The notes under the pieces are model-generated. The model ran no database searches and was not told the DNA's origin. It saw only the letters and a program-made list of their open reading frames with translations. Shown in pieces: positions 25,755-40,000 of a DNA stretch of 64,000 nucleotides (positions are counted from its first letter, which is position 1; each line of letters opens with the position of its first letter). Origin of the DNA: Hexactinellida sp. DTS-2022. Lineage: Eukaryota; Porifera; Hexactinellida. The position numbers and the translations under genes were made by a program. Location: assembly GCA_028753945.1 (NCBI GenBank), contig JAPNXP010000005.1:186001-250000 (forward strand). Direction: 5' to 3'.

Positions 25755-28700
25755 GTACCTTCTCTAGCTCTACGTGCATATCCTCTATGTCGTTGGTTAG
25801 TCGTAGCTTTATTTTCTCCAGAGCACAAGCTTTGGCTTCCCATCCGTTAACCAGATCCTGCAGCTCGTTTAGCTTCCCGATCAACTTGCGTCTAAATAGA
25901 ATACCAAATTGTCAACAGCTACACCAATATAAATATATGGGGTCCTTATTGATAAGTTAGTTTAGGTTCCAATAGGAACTTAAAGTGTTTGTTCAGTTCC
26001 TATAATAACAGTTCTATTAACAAGCCATAGCTACTGTAATAAGGCCTGACAGTAACATTGACCTAGTATGTAATTAGTAAGTCCATAGTGTATCAATTTA
26101 GTATACTTTCATATGTAGCCTTTATAGTATAGTATACGTATAGCAATTATACAACAACAAGACTTGACTATAACATTGCTAAATTATTATCCGCTTATAA
26201 CGAATATCCGGATACAACGAAGGAATTTACATACGGGTCCCAAGCACATCGTTATAACGAGAGTTGACTGTAGTTAGTAATACAGATACATAGCCTATCA
26301 ATGGTACTTTCATATGCAGGTCTTATAGTATTACCGAGCTCTATACCATATTACAACAAGACTTGACTATATAACCTGACCATACATAGCTATATTATCC
26401 TACCTCTGATCCTCTAGATCCCCTATAGTCCCCAGGGCTTCATTCTCGTACTTATGTTTCCAGGTCCCCCCGTCCTGTCTCTCCCTGTTGAGCTGCTTAA
26501 TCAGATCCTCTCTGCTCTCCAGGGTCTCCTCCAGCTGTTCGTGTATCTGCTCCAGCTCTGTCTCCGTCTGTCGGAGGCTGCTGCTCAGTGTAGTGGCAGA
26601 GACAGCTGACTCATCGTTAGTAAGCCGGAGCTGTAATAGACATATTATAGAGATTATATAGTGGAACTGCTGAACAAATATGAACAATTGTCCGTAATAC
26701 AAATTTAGAGATCTTGTGGACCCCAGGTTGGGAGCCACTGCCCTATTCAATACTACAGTGGATGCCGGTTATAATAACATAGTCGGGAACTGAATATAAT
26801 GTTCTTATAACCGGTATATGGCAACCGTCTATAAAATCTGTAGAGCAAAAGCCCCTGCTGTCTATGGAAATAGTTTTAACTTAACTTTTAAGTATAATAA
26901 AACTTGTTTATTTATAAACGGTCTACATATAAGTTATTTCATATGAATAAGACACCACTTTTCAATACAACACTTTTCATTACGTGAGCTCCAAAGGTGA
27001 ACTTTATGACTAAAAATGCCCTTGCCTGTGCTTGAAAACACATTAGAAAGGTGTTGGAATTAATAAATGCTAGATTTGCAAAAATTACTTTACCTCTTCC
27101 AGCTGATTTTCGTGCATTCTCTTGTGCATGTTGAGTTGCCCTAATTCAGACTCTGCTGTATCCAAATCGGAACTAATCGTGTTTAGTTCCACAGATAGTT
27201 TCATATTCAGAGCTTTTGATTCCTCGTAATATCCCTCCAATTCATTGTTCTATTTATAGAACATAATTACATTAGAATACTTATGATGCTTGGTCCAATT
27301 TTAACTACAGTCGATTCCGCTTAATAGAGTCACTTTGGTCCTAGGGTAGTTTGACCCGATTAAGCGGAGATATCTATTAACCGGTGGCTCTATTAAGCGG
27401 AGATATCTATTAACCGGTGACTCTATTAAGCGTGGTATGCTATGGTTCCAATTGGAACTGTAACTATACCTTTGCTACTGTCTCAGCTAGTCTGTCCTCG
27501 AGGTGTCGACATGACTTCTCAGCTGTCACCTTTGATTTGTGTGTCTGATCCAACTGAGACTTTGTATCCTTAAGTGCCTCTGTAAGGAGAGATACCTCCT
27601 TGTCGTTCCTACAGGGTAGGTAGGGGGGAATTAGGTGTTAATTAGCTTGTTTAGAACTTGTTTACTAGCTTGTTTAATTAGTTGTTTAATAGTTATTTAA
27701 AACTTGTTTATTAGCTTGTTTAATTAGTTGTTTTTAGGGGTTTACTAGTTATTAATTACTCGTTGTTAATTAGAATGTTTTCTTAATTGTTTACTAGTTT
27801 TTACTAGTTGTTAATTAGATTGTTTTTAGGGGTTTACAAGTTGTTTATTAGATTGTTTTTTTAGGGATTTACTAGTTGTTTAGATGTTTATCACTTTCTA
27901 AAGGTTTTACTCTAGTTTTATGCTAGTAGGGGATAACTTATAATATAAGGCACCATAGGCGCCGAAAGGGGGGGGGTCAGGGAGGGTGTCACCCCCCCTG
28001 GCCGAGGAGAAGTCAGGAGGAAAAAAATGGAAAATTATTGATTCCATAATGAGTTTGTATAAATATCAGTGGATGATGTATATATCTTTACAATTATGCC
28101 CATCCAACATTGATTTTATCCCCATACGCATTGTTTTTTGAACTTTCACATTTGAATATTACGTCACACACCCCCTAGCGATTGAGAGTTTCGGCGCCCA
28201 TGTAAGGCACTATAATACAGAGGTAAGGGCTATGGTAGTTATTACTAGTATAGCTAGATTAGCTAGCACTCTATGGCCTCGCCTCCAGGTAGAGTAGGGA
28301 TAGACGGACTGAGAGATCGGATCGCGGAGAGAAAACAAGAGGTAAGGGCCCGATTCCGCAGGTACCACGAAGCTCTGTTGCTAACAGAGACTGTGCTCCT
28401 ATCAGACCTGGACGGGGTACTAGCCAGGGGGGAAATAGAGAAGAGATACATGGCCAGTGATATTAGAGAGGTGGAGTCTGCTAATGAGTTTATGGTGAAG
28501 CAACTTGAGAACTCTGTAAATGAATCTCTGATGAATAGTGTTCATAGTTTGACTAAAGAAATTGAAAAGTTAAAAAGCTATGAGGATGAAGTACCAGAAA
28601 TTACTCTCAATTGGAAATTCGATAATTTCCGTAATCTTATTCACCAGCTGTGCTATATAAAAGAGAAATCATTTCCTCCCGCGAGGAGAATTGCTTGGTC

Positions 28701-31700
28701 AGAGTTGGAAAAAGGGGATAAAATGTCACAATTAGATTGCTATGATTCTTGCTACGATAATACTGACGGGCTTTACTACTTCATGAACTCATATATAAGC
28801 AGTTGTAACCACAGAGTTAATAATAGTATATCGATATACAGTTCAAAGCTTGAATTTATAGCTAGTTACACACTTAATAAACAAGCTTCTAATTGTTTTA
28901 TTAAAACAACCCCTCATTTCATATTCCTTTCTTCCCCAACACGAATTATCCAACTAATAAAAGCTCCTAGCAGAAAAGGTTTAGACCTAAGGAAAGAATT
29001 TGAAATTGAACTTAATGAAAAGTCAAGCAGAATCGATATTTATGGCGACTTTATATACACAACTTCCAATACAAATGTTGTTTACAAGTTAACTGTCACT
29101 AATCTGCAAATAGTAGAGGAGATTCATCTCAGAAATGAGAAAGAAGAGAACATTAAATTCGATGGGATATTCGATTTAAAAGTTCTCGATAGCGAAATAT
29201 TTGCTATAATGAACTCTGCAACAATGCGAGCTATCTATTGCTTTGATTTAACGGGTAGATTTAAGAGAGAGATTGTAGGCAATAACAGGGGTCTACAGCA
29301 CCCTCTGTCATTCTGTTTAGGTACCGACGGTATGGTATATGTGGCGGACGGACAGGTGAAGGCTTTCGATAAATATGGGAAACAAGTGGATGCGTTTGGT
29401 AAACAAGTGGCAGATTATACTGTATGGGCGAAATGTGTTACTTTTGACTCGAAATCGAATCAAGTGTTAGTTCTAGCAGAGCTAGATGGAAAGTATTTGC
29501 ATTCTTACACATAGCTAGACCTAGAGAAATAGCATACAAACTCACGTTACTTAGATATGTAGTTAAGTTACTACTCGACAAAATTTTGACATTATTACAA
29601 AATTTATTTTTATAGATTATCCTGTTAATAATATCACTTGTATTATAACTATCATTATTTTGTAATAGAGATTGACTATTGTAACTCACGTTATAACTTG
29701 AGTTCACTGTATATAAATAATACAGTAAACTCGTTATAACGAAGTGCATGGGACCTGTAAATCCCTTCGTTATATCCGGATATTCGTTATAAGCGGATAA
29801 TAATTAATGCATTTAGTACTCTGGGGAAAATATCCATTTCGTTATAAGCTGGTATTTCGTTATATTCGTGTTAACCGGAGTAATACCCATTGTAGGGACC
29901 TGATTTTGTGGAACTGTTTGTTCGTTTTATCCGGAAATTCGTATCAACCATGTTCGTACTAACTAGGTTCAACTGTACATCGTTATACGGGAGTTCGCTG
30001 TACTTACTTTACTCTTGCTTTCTTCATCTGTTCTATGTCCTGCTCATAGCCCTGTATCTGGGCGCCGCTGTTCTTCTTAATCTCTCCGACAGACTTCCCG
30101 TGATCTGTCCTGGAACTCTCTAACTCCTTCTGCAGAGTCTTCAGGTCCTGTTCTCGCTTCCGGTTTAGCTCTACCTATTAATAGACACACTACATAGGCG
30201 TAGGCTCCGGTAGGGTTGGTGAGGCCATGGCCCTACCAATAATTTGTCAAGAGCCATCATCTTCTATTAAGTATGATGCAAGTTAGCATAAATGGCCCTA
30301 CCAATCCCCATCCCAAGTCTACGCCCCTGCCTATATATAGCACGAGATTCCATCCAGTATTTTCCTAAATTGTCCAGACTTTTTTTATTATCATCCAATT
30401 GTCTGTGATTCGCTCACATTCGACTAATACAGTGTCGAGTTTTTACTTTGACGACTATACTATAGTATAGTGGCCAAGGAATTATCCAGGAGCGCGAGAC
30501 GCTCCTTTTGGAGTATGATTTTTGGAAAATTTGAATTAGCAGCGCGAAAATTTGGATTCTTCTCCTATACCGTAACATTAATTTGTGATTTAGGCGTATG
30601 GAAATGGATCAGACCAGGATTAGGAGCGTATTTACAAAGATATTTACAAGGGTCCACAGATCTTAAATCTGTAATACGGGCAATGGGAGGGGGTTCACAG
30701 AATATTTGTTATTTGCTATAGAGGGTCCACGGTAGAAAAGATTTGGAATCGCTGGATTAGAAAAATCTCGTTTATATAAGTTCCGATTAATACAAGAGAT
30801 ATCTTATATGTAGACCGTCTAGAAATAGACCAGGTTTTATTCCCTATGCATTAGTATTACCCATAAAAAGCAGGGCAAGTGGTCTACAGAATTTATAGAC
30901 GGTCTACAAATTTTTGGCTTATTTGTATGGGCTTTTATAGACCGTCTATTTCTAGACGGTCTACATATAAGGATGCTCTTAATACAACTGGACCATTCAA
31001 ACGTTAAGTAACGTAAATTCCCAAAATTAGATATTTTTGCCATTTAGTAATACAAACGGTGATATGTCACACATTGGTTACCCCCTTGGAAGTGTAACAT
31101 AACATTTGAACCACCCCATTATACTGTTTCGGTCCCTTTAAAAGCCTTATAAACCCACTTACACCTATTAATACGGATTTCGGTTGAAGCAACAAATATG
31201 ACGGTCCCCTGGTGTCCCTACTAACGAGATGAGATACCATATTTACAAAATATAACAACTCACTTTATTATCTTGTTTAAGTGCATACATTTAGGCTAAC
31301 TTATCACTTTTCTACTATTTATATCAAACAATCAAATCATAGTTACACATATGGCTTATAATTATGCACAATCTAATTCTATGAAATAGAAAGTGCGTTT
31401 AATATTTCCTGAGTTCTGCTAATTCTTTTCGAAACCTGGCCGTTACATTTCGCATATCTTTTCAATGAGTAAATTAGAATTTCCTCTAATTACACGATAA
31501 TTATCAGCTGAATAGTGGCTATACAATGGAAGCCGCTTAATATTTATTCTGATTATATAACTAATTCCACTCCGCTTAATAGAGCCACCGGTTAATAGAT
31601 TTCTCCGCTTAATCGGGTCAAAATTTCACAGGATTTATAGAACGGAATTACAATTTGGCTTAAAATATTTCGGGTTAAAATAGAATTCTCCGCTTAATCG

Positions 31701-33984
31701 GTTTCAAAGTAACCTGGTCCCGAGGTGGCTCTATTAAGCGGAGTCGACTGTATTTCCACTTTTACAAACCTGTACTGTAGTAATTCCCCCTTGTCTCTCT
31801 AGTTGCTCTTCCAAATACTCCAGATCTCTGTTTAGCTCCGATTTAAGCTTATCCACCTGTTAATTATAATATACAATAATGCGGCTATTTGTATTGGTAC
31901 TGATTATGGAGTTTTATCCCATAAATTCCGAATATTATGGATGCCGGTTATAAGAACATCGTCGGGAACTGCATATATTGTTCTTGTAACCGGTATAAAT
32001 TATACAAGGTATATGGAAACCGTTTTCCAGCAGAATGTCCTTATAACCGGTGTTCTTATATCCGGCAATATAGAACAATAAATAAGTGATAAATAAACAA
32101 ACAAACAAACTGTTTACTTACTTTTTTTAGATTTTCCTTTTCCTGGTCTAAATCTTCGTCTAACTCTTCTATTATTAACTCTAATTTCTTAATCTTTTTC
32201 TGTAAATTTGAATTTTCGTTTTGAGCTTCGTCATTGCTATATGTGACATTTGCCAAATCGTTCTCTTTCCTACACAACAACAACAACAACAACAATAATA
32301 ATAATAAACAAATTGTTGTTATTTATAAATTGTGTGTTATACCTCTGTTGATGGGATTTTAATTCTAAAATTTCATTTGATGAATTCTCTAAATCTTGTT
32401 GCAGTCCCTAAGACAATAGAATATGTGATTATTATTTATTTGTTTGTTCGTTAGTTTGTTCGTTAGTTTGTTAGTTTGTTTATTTGTTTGTTTATTTGTT
32501 TATTTAATTGTTTGTTTGTTTGTTTGTTTATTAGGTACAGTTGAAACCGGTTTTTCCTAACCATTTCTTTGTATGGAAAGAAAGTAAGAAAAATCCGATT
32601 ATTAGAATAAACCGATTTAAATACAACAAAATTTAATTTCTTACACATTTAGAATAAATAGTTAGTTAGAAAAACCCAGTGTTAGAAAAAACAGGTTTCG
32701 ACTGTATGTGTTAGGTGTGTGTATTTATGTGTTTGTTTATTAGTTTGTTGTGTGTTAGTTAGTTTGTTTGTTTGGTTATACAGTGGAGCCTCCCATAACG
32801 GACACTCCAAATAGCGGACAACCTCTAAATAACGGACAACGGTTCCGGTCCCAAGGTGTCCGTTGTTCAGAGGCTCTACTGTAGTTTGTTTGTTTATTAG
32901 GTGTATTTGTTTATTAGGTGTATTTGTTTATTAGGTGTATTTGTTTATTAGGTGTATTTGTTTATTAGGTGTATTTGTTTATTAGGTGTATTTGTTTATT
33001 AGGTGTGTTTGTTTATTAGGTGTGTTTGTTTATTAGGTGTGTTTGTTTATTAGGTGTGTGTATTTGTTTATTAGGTGTGTTTGTGTATCTGCCCTAACGC
33101 ACCCTAATTTCCTGCTCCAGCTTCCGCTTGCTCTTGTCCATATCTGTCCTGGATCCCCTCTCGTTGCCCAGCTGCTCCTGGGACTCAGTCAGCTGACTCT
33201 CCAGCTTCTGTTTGGAGCGAATCAGCTGATTGTTCTTATCCTCCTGGGTCTGCAGGGCTGTGCTCGTATCCTAACAACCAAACACGTCATAAGAATGTAT
33301 ATCCCACCAATAACAAACATGTATATAGCACATCGTCTAAGAACATCTAAATAACTTAATAATAGAGCAATATTCCTATTAAAGCAATTGCTATTAGATT
33401 GTATAATGAATGTATACTAAAAGATACCCCCCATCAATAAGATAAGATACCAATAAGATAGGATGCCAAATAAGATGATTTTTAAACCGAGTTTATAAAG
33501 TAGTATGTATTTATATGTAGGTTACACTCGGTTAATACAGTGGTGTTCGCGTAATAGCAAGTCGCATTTTGTACGAAATTTGCTTGCTATTAGAGGAACA
33601 GAATTAATATTAAATGCTCGCTTGGGGACTGAAATAACTTCCTAATAGAGCAATATTGCTATTACACTGTATAAATAATGTATAACAACTATGCAATGAG
33701 AGCTCACGTTGTATAAGTCTTCGATATATTTCTTTTCCTTTTGTAACCGAGAGAACTGTTCCCCCATTTGTTCTATGTCTCCTCCCATCTGATTGAAGTC
33801 CTGTTCCCTCAGCCGCTTCTCCTCGTCCAGCTAAACAACAACAACAACAATAACAATAATAACAACAACAACAACAACAATAACAACAACAACAACAACA
33901 ACACAGTAACAACAACAATAACAACACAATAATAACAACAACAATAACAACAGTAACAATAACAATAACAACAACAACACCAAT

Positions 33985-34049
<65 letters not shown>

Positions 34050-37000
34050 CCAGTGCTCGATAAATTAGTGGTTTGGTAGTGTTAGCCATCAAAAGTATTT
34101 ATTAAGCCACCAAATTTTGCCTTTGGTGGCTTAACTAATCCAGCTTAAATCGTGGATTATTTAACTTTGTGTAGATTATATTTTTCGTTGTTTTACGGCA
34201 TCAGTGATTTGTTAAACCGGCCTTTATTTATTCTTTAGCCATCCGAAAAAGTGAGGTGGTTAATTTGATTTTTATCGTGCACTGAATAACAACAGTAACA
34301 ACAATAACAACAACAACAACAACAACAACAACACTTACAGTTTGTATCTCCTGCTGCAGCTCCTCTACATTAACCCTCAGCTTATCCAGGTCTACATCTA
34401 ACTTCCGCTTTGCTGTCGATATTAGCACATTCGCATCCTCCTCCTCATCAAGGCGAGCCTCCAGCTCCTAAAGACAATTGTATTGTTATAGTATGCCTTA
34501 TGAGCTTTTAATTGTATTATTATACCAGGGTTTCATTTAGGGGGGGGATTTGCCCCCCCCCTTGGGATTTGAAAATACAATTGAAAAAATCAAAGCTGAA
34601 ACCGCCCCCCCTCTCACATTCCCAAAAACTCTACTTTGCCCCCCCCTTGCCTAAATATCTGGATGAACACTGTAATTATACCTTATTCATTACGAACGTT
34701 AAAGGGACCAATTCATAATAGAGATACTTCATATAAGCGAACTCAACTTAATACAAATCCTATGTACAATATAACTTGTTAATAAATACCACCAAAGGGA
34801 CTTGCCAATAATGGCCTTTATTACAGGTGACCGTTATACACAGGTTGATTATAGGGAAAGTCATTGAGGACCGATTATAAGTGGCCGTTATAGACAGGTT
34901 ATTCTGTTATTGTTAAACTGGGACCATACGTAGGGCTTGTTCATAATAAAGTTTCCTTATTAAGCAGACGGATATAGTTAACATAGGCAGACCTGACTGC
35001 TTACAGATAAGCTGTATGTACCTGTATCTCTTCCTGTAATTCCCGTCGCTTAGCTTCCAACTTCTCATTCCTGTCTTCCAACTCCGCGACTAGTTCTTGT
35101 TCCTATAATGATACTATTAATAGAACTGATACTAACTACAGTATACTCCGCTTAATAGAGCCACCGGTTAATAGATTTCTCCGCTTAATGGAGTAAAAAT
35201 TTCACAGGATTTATAGGACAGAATGACATTTTAGCTTAAAATAATTCGGTTAATAGATTTCTCCGCTTAATGGGGTCAAAATTTCACAGGATTTATAGGA
35301 CAGAATGACATTTTAGCTTAAAATAATTCGGTTAATAGATTTCTCCGCTTAATCGGGTCAAAGCAACCTGGTCCCGAGGTGACTCTATTAAGCGAAGTCG
35401 ACTGTACATACAGTTGTTAGTACCTTTGCTAAATCTCCGAATATTTGTTGGTTTGTTTCCAGAGCAGTTAGGTTCCTGTCTTGTAGCTCCACCATCTCTG
35501 CCTCCACCAATCTCAGTCTCTCTCTCAACAGAGATATCTACACATATGATGTTATGTTGTTGTTGTTGTTGTTATGTTGTTGTTTGTTATATATAGCTAT
35601 ATATTTATTTGTTTACTTGTTTGTTGGTGTGTTTGTTTGTTTATTTGTTGGTTTGTTGTTTATACATTTATCTATCTGTTTATTATTATTTGTTTGTTTG
35701 TTGCTTTGTTTATTTGTTGGTTTGTTTGTTTGTTTATTTGTTGGTTTGTTGTTTATATATTTATCTATCTGTTTATTATTATTTGTTTGTTGCTTTGTTT
35801 ATTTGTTGGTTTGTTGTTTATATATTTATCTATCTGTTTATTATTATTTGTTGTTGGTTTGTTTGTTTGTTTGTTTATTTGTTTATTCATTTATCTCCTT
35901 GTTTATTTATTACTTGTTGTATTAACTATTTGTTTAGTCGTTATTTTATAATAGGGAAATAATGCTCCTTATACCATCATAACCAATTAATAATGAATAC
36001 CAACAACCCATACAAATGCCCTCACAAGGTATCTGCTATCATAATATATAAATACACACATATCTTTGTCCAATTACCGTTGTCAAAGTGAGTGAATTAG
36101 AATCGCGAAATTAATGTATCTGCTATATAACGCTACTTATAGCTTTTATAGGCAAAGTTAGATTCCTATTTCTCTTTGTTTGTTCTAAGAAGATACCAAT
36201 GTGTGTCACGAATATGGCTTTATTCAACGTCATTTCGTATCATACTATCTCAATAGAGCCACTGACTAATACCATAGTTCTAAGGTCTAATTCCATTCTT
36301 ATAAAGTTCATGTTGTTCTTATTCAACGAAAGATTCCAACAGAATCCTGCTATAACTAATGGCTACTGATTCTATAGCCATACAGGCTTCTGTTATACAA
36401 CAGACTAATCACTTGTTTCTTAGCACATTTGTGTGTGTATAGGAATGCATCTCAATGGTTCTATATAGGGTTTGGAACGGGTAATTCAGTTAGGGATTTT
36501 AGTCGCTTAATTAATTCAAACCTTAATTACATATTGATATACGGATACCCTCTGTTAATAGGAACACAGATAAGCGAAATATCGGTTAATGAATACAAGC
36601 TTAGTTCTCTAGCCTATACAAATGCAAGTAACTCCGGTTATAATACGAATTCCGGATAAAACGAAACAAATTTCGACGGTCCCCTGGTGTTCCTATTAAC
36701 AGAGTCTACTGTACATATATTAACCGTGTTATGAGAGAGTAGAATAGAATAGAATAGAATAGAATAGAATAGAATAGAATAGAATAGAATAGAATGGAAT
36801 AGAATGGAATAGAATGGAATAGAATAGAATAGAATAGAATAGAATAGAATAGAATAGAATAGAACACAACACATATATTTATACCTCATCATCTTTCTTC
36901 TTCAAGTCCTCTTCTGTTCGGGAAACTTTTAGAATTGGCTTTACTTTTGTGAACAGTTTCCACCAGGGCCAGTTCCTCAGAATGAGATGCGTTTTGCAAT

Positions 37001-37051
37001 TCTTCTGCAGTACTATTAGCGCCACTCTAAATAGTGTAGTGTATTATTATG

Positions 37052-37082
<31 letters not shown>

Positions 37083-40000
37083 TTATTTTTATTTTTATTT
37101 TTTTGTTTTGTGTTGTTGTTGTGTTTGTGTTGTTGTTGTTGTTGACATGTTGACATTTTTATTTTTGTTTTGTGTTGTTATTGTGTTTGTGTGTTGTTGT
37201 TGTTGTTTTGTTGTTGTCATTTTTATTTTTATATTGTGTTGTTGTTGTTGTTATTGTACATATTTGTGTTTGTGTTTGTGTGTTGTGTGTTGTTGTTGTT
37301 GTTTTATAACTTTGTTTATATTTAGTTTCTGTTTTGTTTACTTTTGACTCTGCATTTTCTGGTAATGCTTCCTCAATAGCCATCCCCTGCAGTTGGCTTG
37401 AAACAACAGAATTATTTTGGATAATTTCTGGTCTCTCAAGTCTTCCAGTCGTCCTATTACGCCCGTCCTGAAGAATACCTACACATTCCAATTCAAACAA
37501 TCGTAACTAATATATTGCAATGGAGTGTACCAACAAAATCCATCAACATTAGATCGAAAAAAAGAATTTACCCCGGGACTTCATTATTCAGGCGAATAAA
37601 TTTATTTTATTCTTTCTAACCAGACACGTATAACATTTAAAAATAATCAATTAAGCGTGCAAATTAGGCGCCATTAATTCCGCGCTAATTTGGGCGGGTA
37701 AAACAAGGACCAGCTGTTTAACTTTATACAAAATAACAAAATATAAATACACACACTGGCCTAAGGCCTCACTTATAGTATAACATTAAGCTATGCTTTC
37801 TGAGAGTACTCATATCCTATCTCTTTTCAAACGAGATCCGTAGCCCCTTAGGCACTAGCATGACCTCTAAGCTGGTCTCGGGTTCCTGCACCAGGTGTAG
37901 TCTGTAGTCCCTGCAGAGCTGAGCTGTGATCAGCTGCATCTCTGCCTCCGCCAGACGCCTCCCCACACACATGCGAGGCCCCACTCCGAATGGGATGTAA
38001 GAGAACGGGTCTATGTCGCTCCTATTCTCCCACCTCTCCGGCCGGAACTCTCCAGCCTCTCTCCAGTACCTCTCGTCCAGTCCCATCCCATACAGGTCAG
38101 CCAGCACCTGTGTGCCCCTAGGCATACGCACCCCTCCTATGGTGCAGTCCTGAGGGAGAGTTCGACCGAACATGCTCCCTGTAGGGGTTAGCCTCATGGA
38201 CTCCTTCATGCACCATTTAACGTAGTGCAGCTTGTTGTAGTGCTCTGCTGTTATGACGGGACTATCTCCCACCACAGAGTGTACCTCCTCACATACTCTC
38301 TCCTGTGCAGTAGGGCTCTTGCTTAGGTTGTACCATAGCCATTGTGTAGATATCACCGTAGCATCCATCGAGCCAGCTAGGAATGTTATGAAACTATCCA
38401 ATATATCCACCCAATCGAAATCCGTTTCGTTCTGTAAATACCCCAGTAGAGGCATTTGAATCATATCAGTGCTTATAGATCTGTTACGAGACATATTAAT
38501 ATGTTTCTCTGTGTAACTAATGACAGTTTTGAACGAATGAATGAATCTGTCCCATTCTTTGCTCGCGAAATATTTCCTATAATCGTACCATTTGTAATCC
38601 AGATAACTCCTGCTTATAACTAAGACCGCATTTATGAACTCGGTTAACTCTTCTGTCACCTCTGAATCTCTCTCAGTGTGGAACAACAAATAATATGCTG
38701 AGTTTATCGTCCATAGACATAATTCTTCACCAGTAAGGTTGCTACGCTCGTTTCCCCTTATATCCTGCTCTGTGATATTTCTAACAGCATTTGCAGCTAT
38801 TCTACTTAACCTGGGCAGATAATTCGATAGAGACTTAGGCTTTAAAAACCGCTTCGATAATGGTGCCCTCAACTGTTTCCAATGTTTTCCATTCGATAGC
38901 AGACCTGGCTTTAAGCCAACAGCCCGCTTAGCTGTGTTAAACCAGCCACTTTCCTTCCGTCTAACGGGGAATTTCCCCTCTTTTGATATCAGTTCTGATA
39001 CCAAAGCTGGCGTGCTTATCACAACACTCTCCTTAGCAAATAAAAACGGCGACAAAATAAACATATCTCCTAATTTCATTCTTCTTTCACCAAACAATTC
39101 ATGGAATTTATGCGGCGGATACCTGAGCATCTCTAGGTCCACTAATCCAAGGAATTTCTCAGCTGTTGGCAGATGTTTAACATGTTTGACATTTGTTAAA
39201 ATGCCAGTACTTAAAGTACGGAGTGTTTTACACATAATTCGTAACATTATGCCAGTGCAATGGATAACTAACAGTAATAGTGGTCAGTTAATTATATACT
39301 CGCTCGTGACTAATGAGTATATGTTGGGACATCCCACACAGGATAAATTAGAGTATCAGTTTCAACAAGTAATGCAGCTAATAATATCTGAGAGCATTAT
39401 TGCAACTAAACTTAAATCTTCTACAAAGTGCCTCCAAAAAACTTCCAGGGAATGGTTTTTCTCTGTTCAAATAATTATAATATAATAAACTCCTTTTTAT
39501 AACGTTATTTATTATGAATATTCAAGGACCAACAATTGTGTTCATATTAGAGAGACTTCATATTCATAATAGGCGAATTTAACTTAATACAAATTATATG
39601 AAAATTGTTACAATGGGACCATAGCGCTTGTTCATAATAAAAAGTTGTTCATATCAATACGAATTCCGGATGAGGCGAACACATTTTGATGGTCCCCTGG
39701 TGTTCGTACTAACGAGGTTCTACTCTACTTTTAAAACGATCAACATGGTGATCCACCATAAGGTTCCATTGTTAATATAAACAATGCTAGCAGTAATCTA
39801 TTCATACTAAAGAGTTCTAACGTTGGGCCCTCTTCTCGAATGAGATGTTTAGAAAAGATGTAGAGTATTAGTTGCAAAGATGCTCTCAGATATTATTACT
39901 CTACATTTCATGGGATATTCTATAGAGAGTAGTATTTCGTTGACATCACAAATTACAAGATTACCCAACATGATCTCAAGGTGTTATATTACTACTATTT

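Noticed and set aside
33610..34092. Long open frame rich in Val, Leu and Cys
   Set aside because: It is the translation of the (CAA)n microsatellite next to myosin exon 25.
35554..35962. Three overlapping hydrophobic open frames resembling membrane proteins
   Set aside because: All three phases of a TTTG/GTT minisatellite stay open because the repeat lacks stops; no family features.
36949..37347. Cys- and Val-rich open frame
   Set aside because: GTT simple repeat plus antisense of myosin exon 21.
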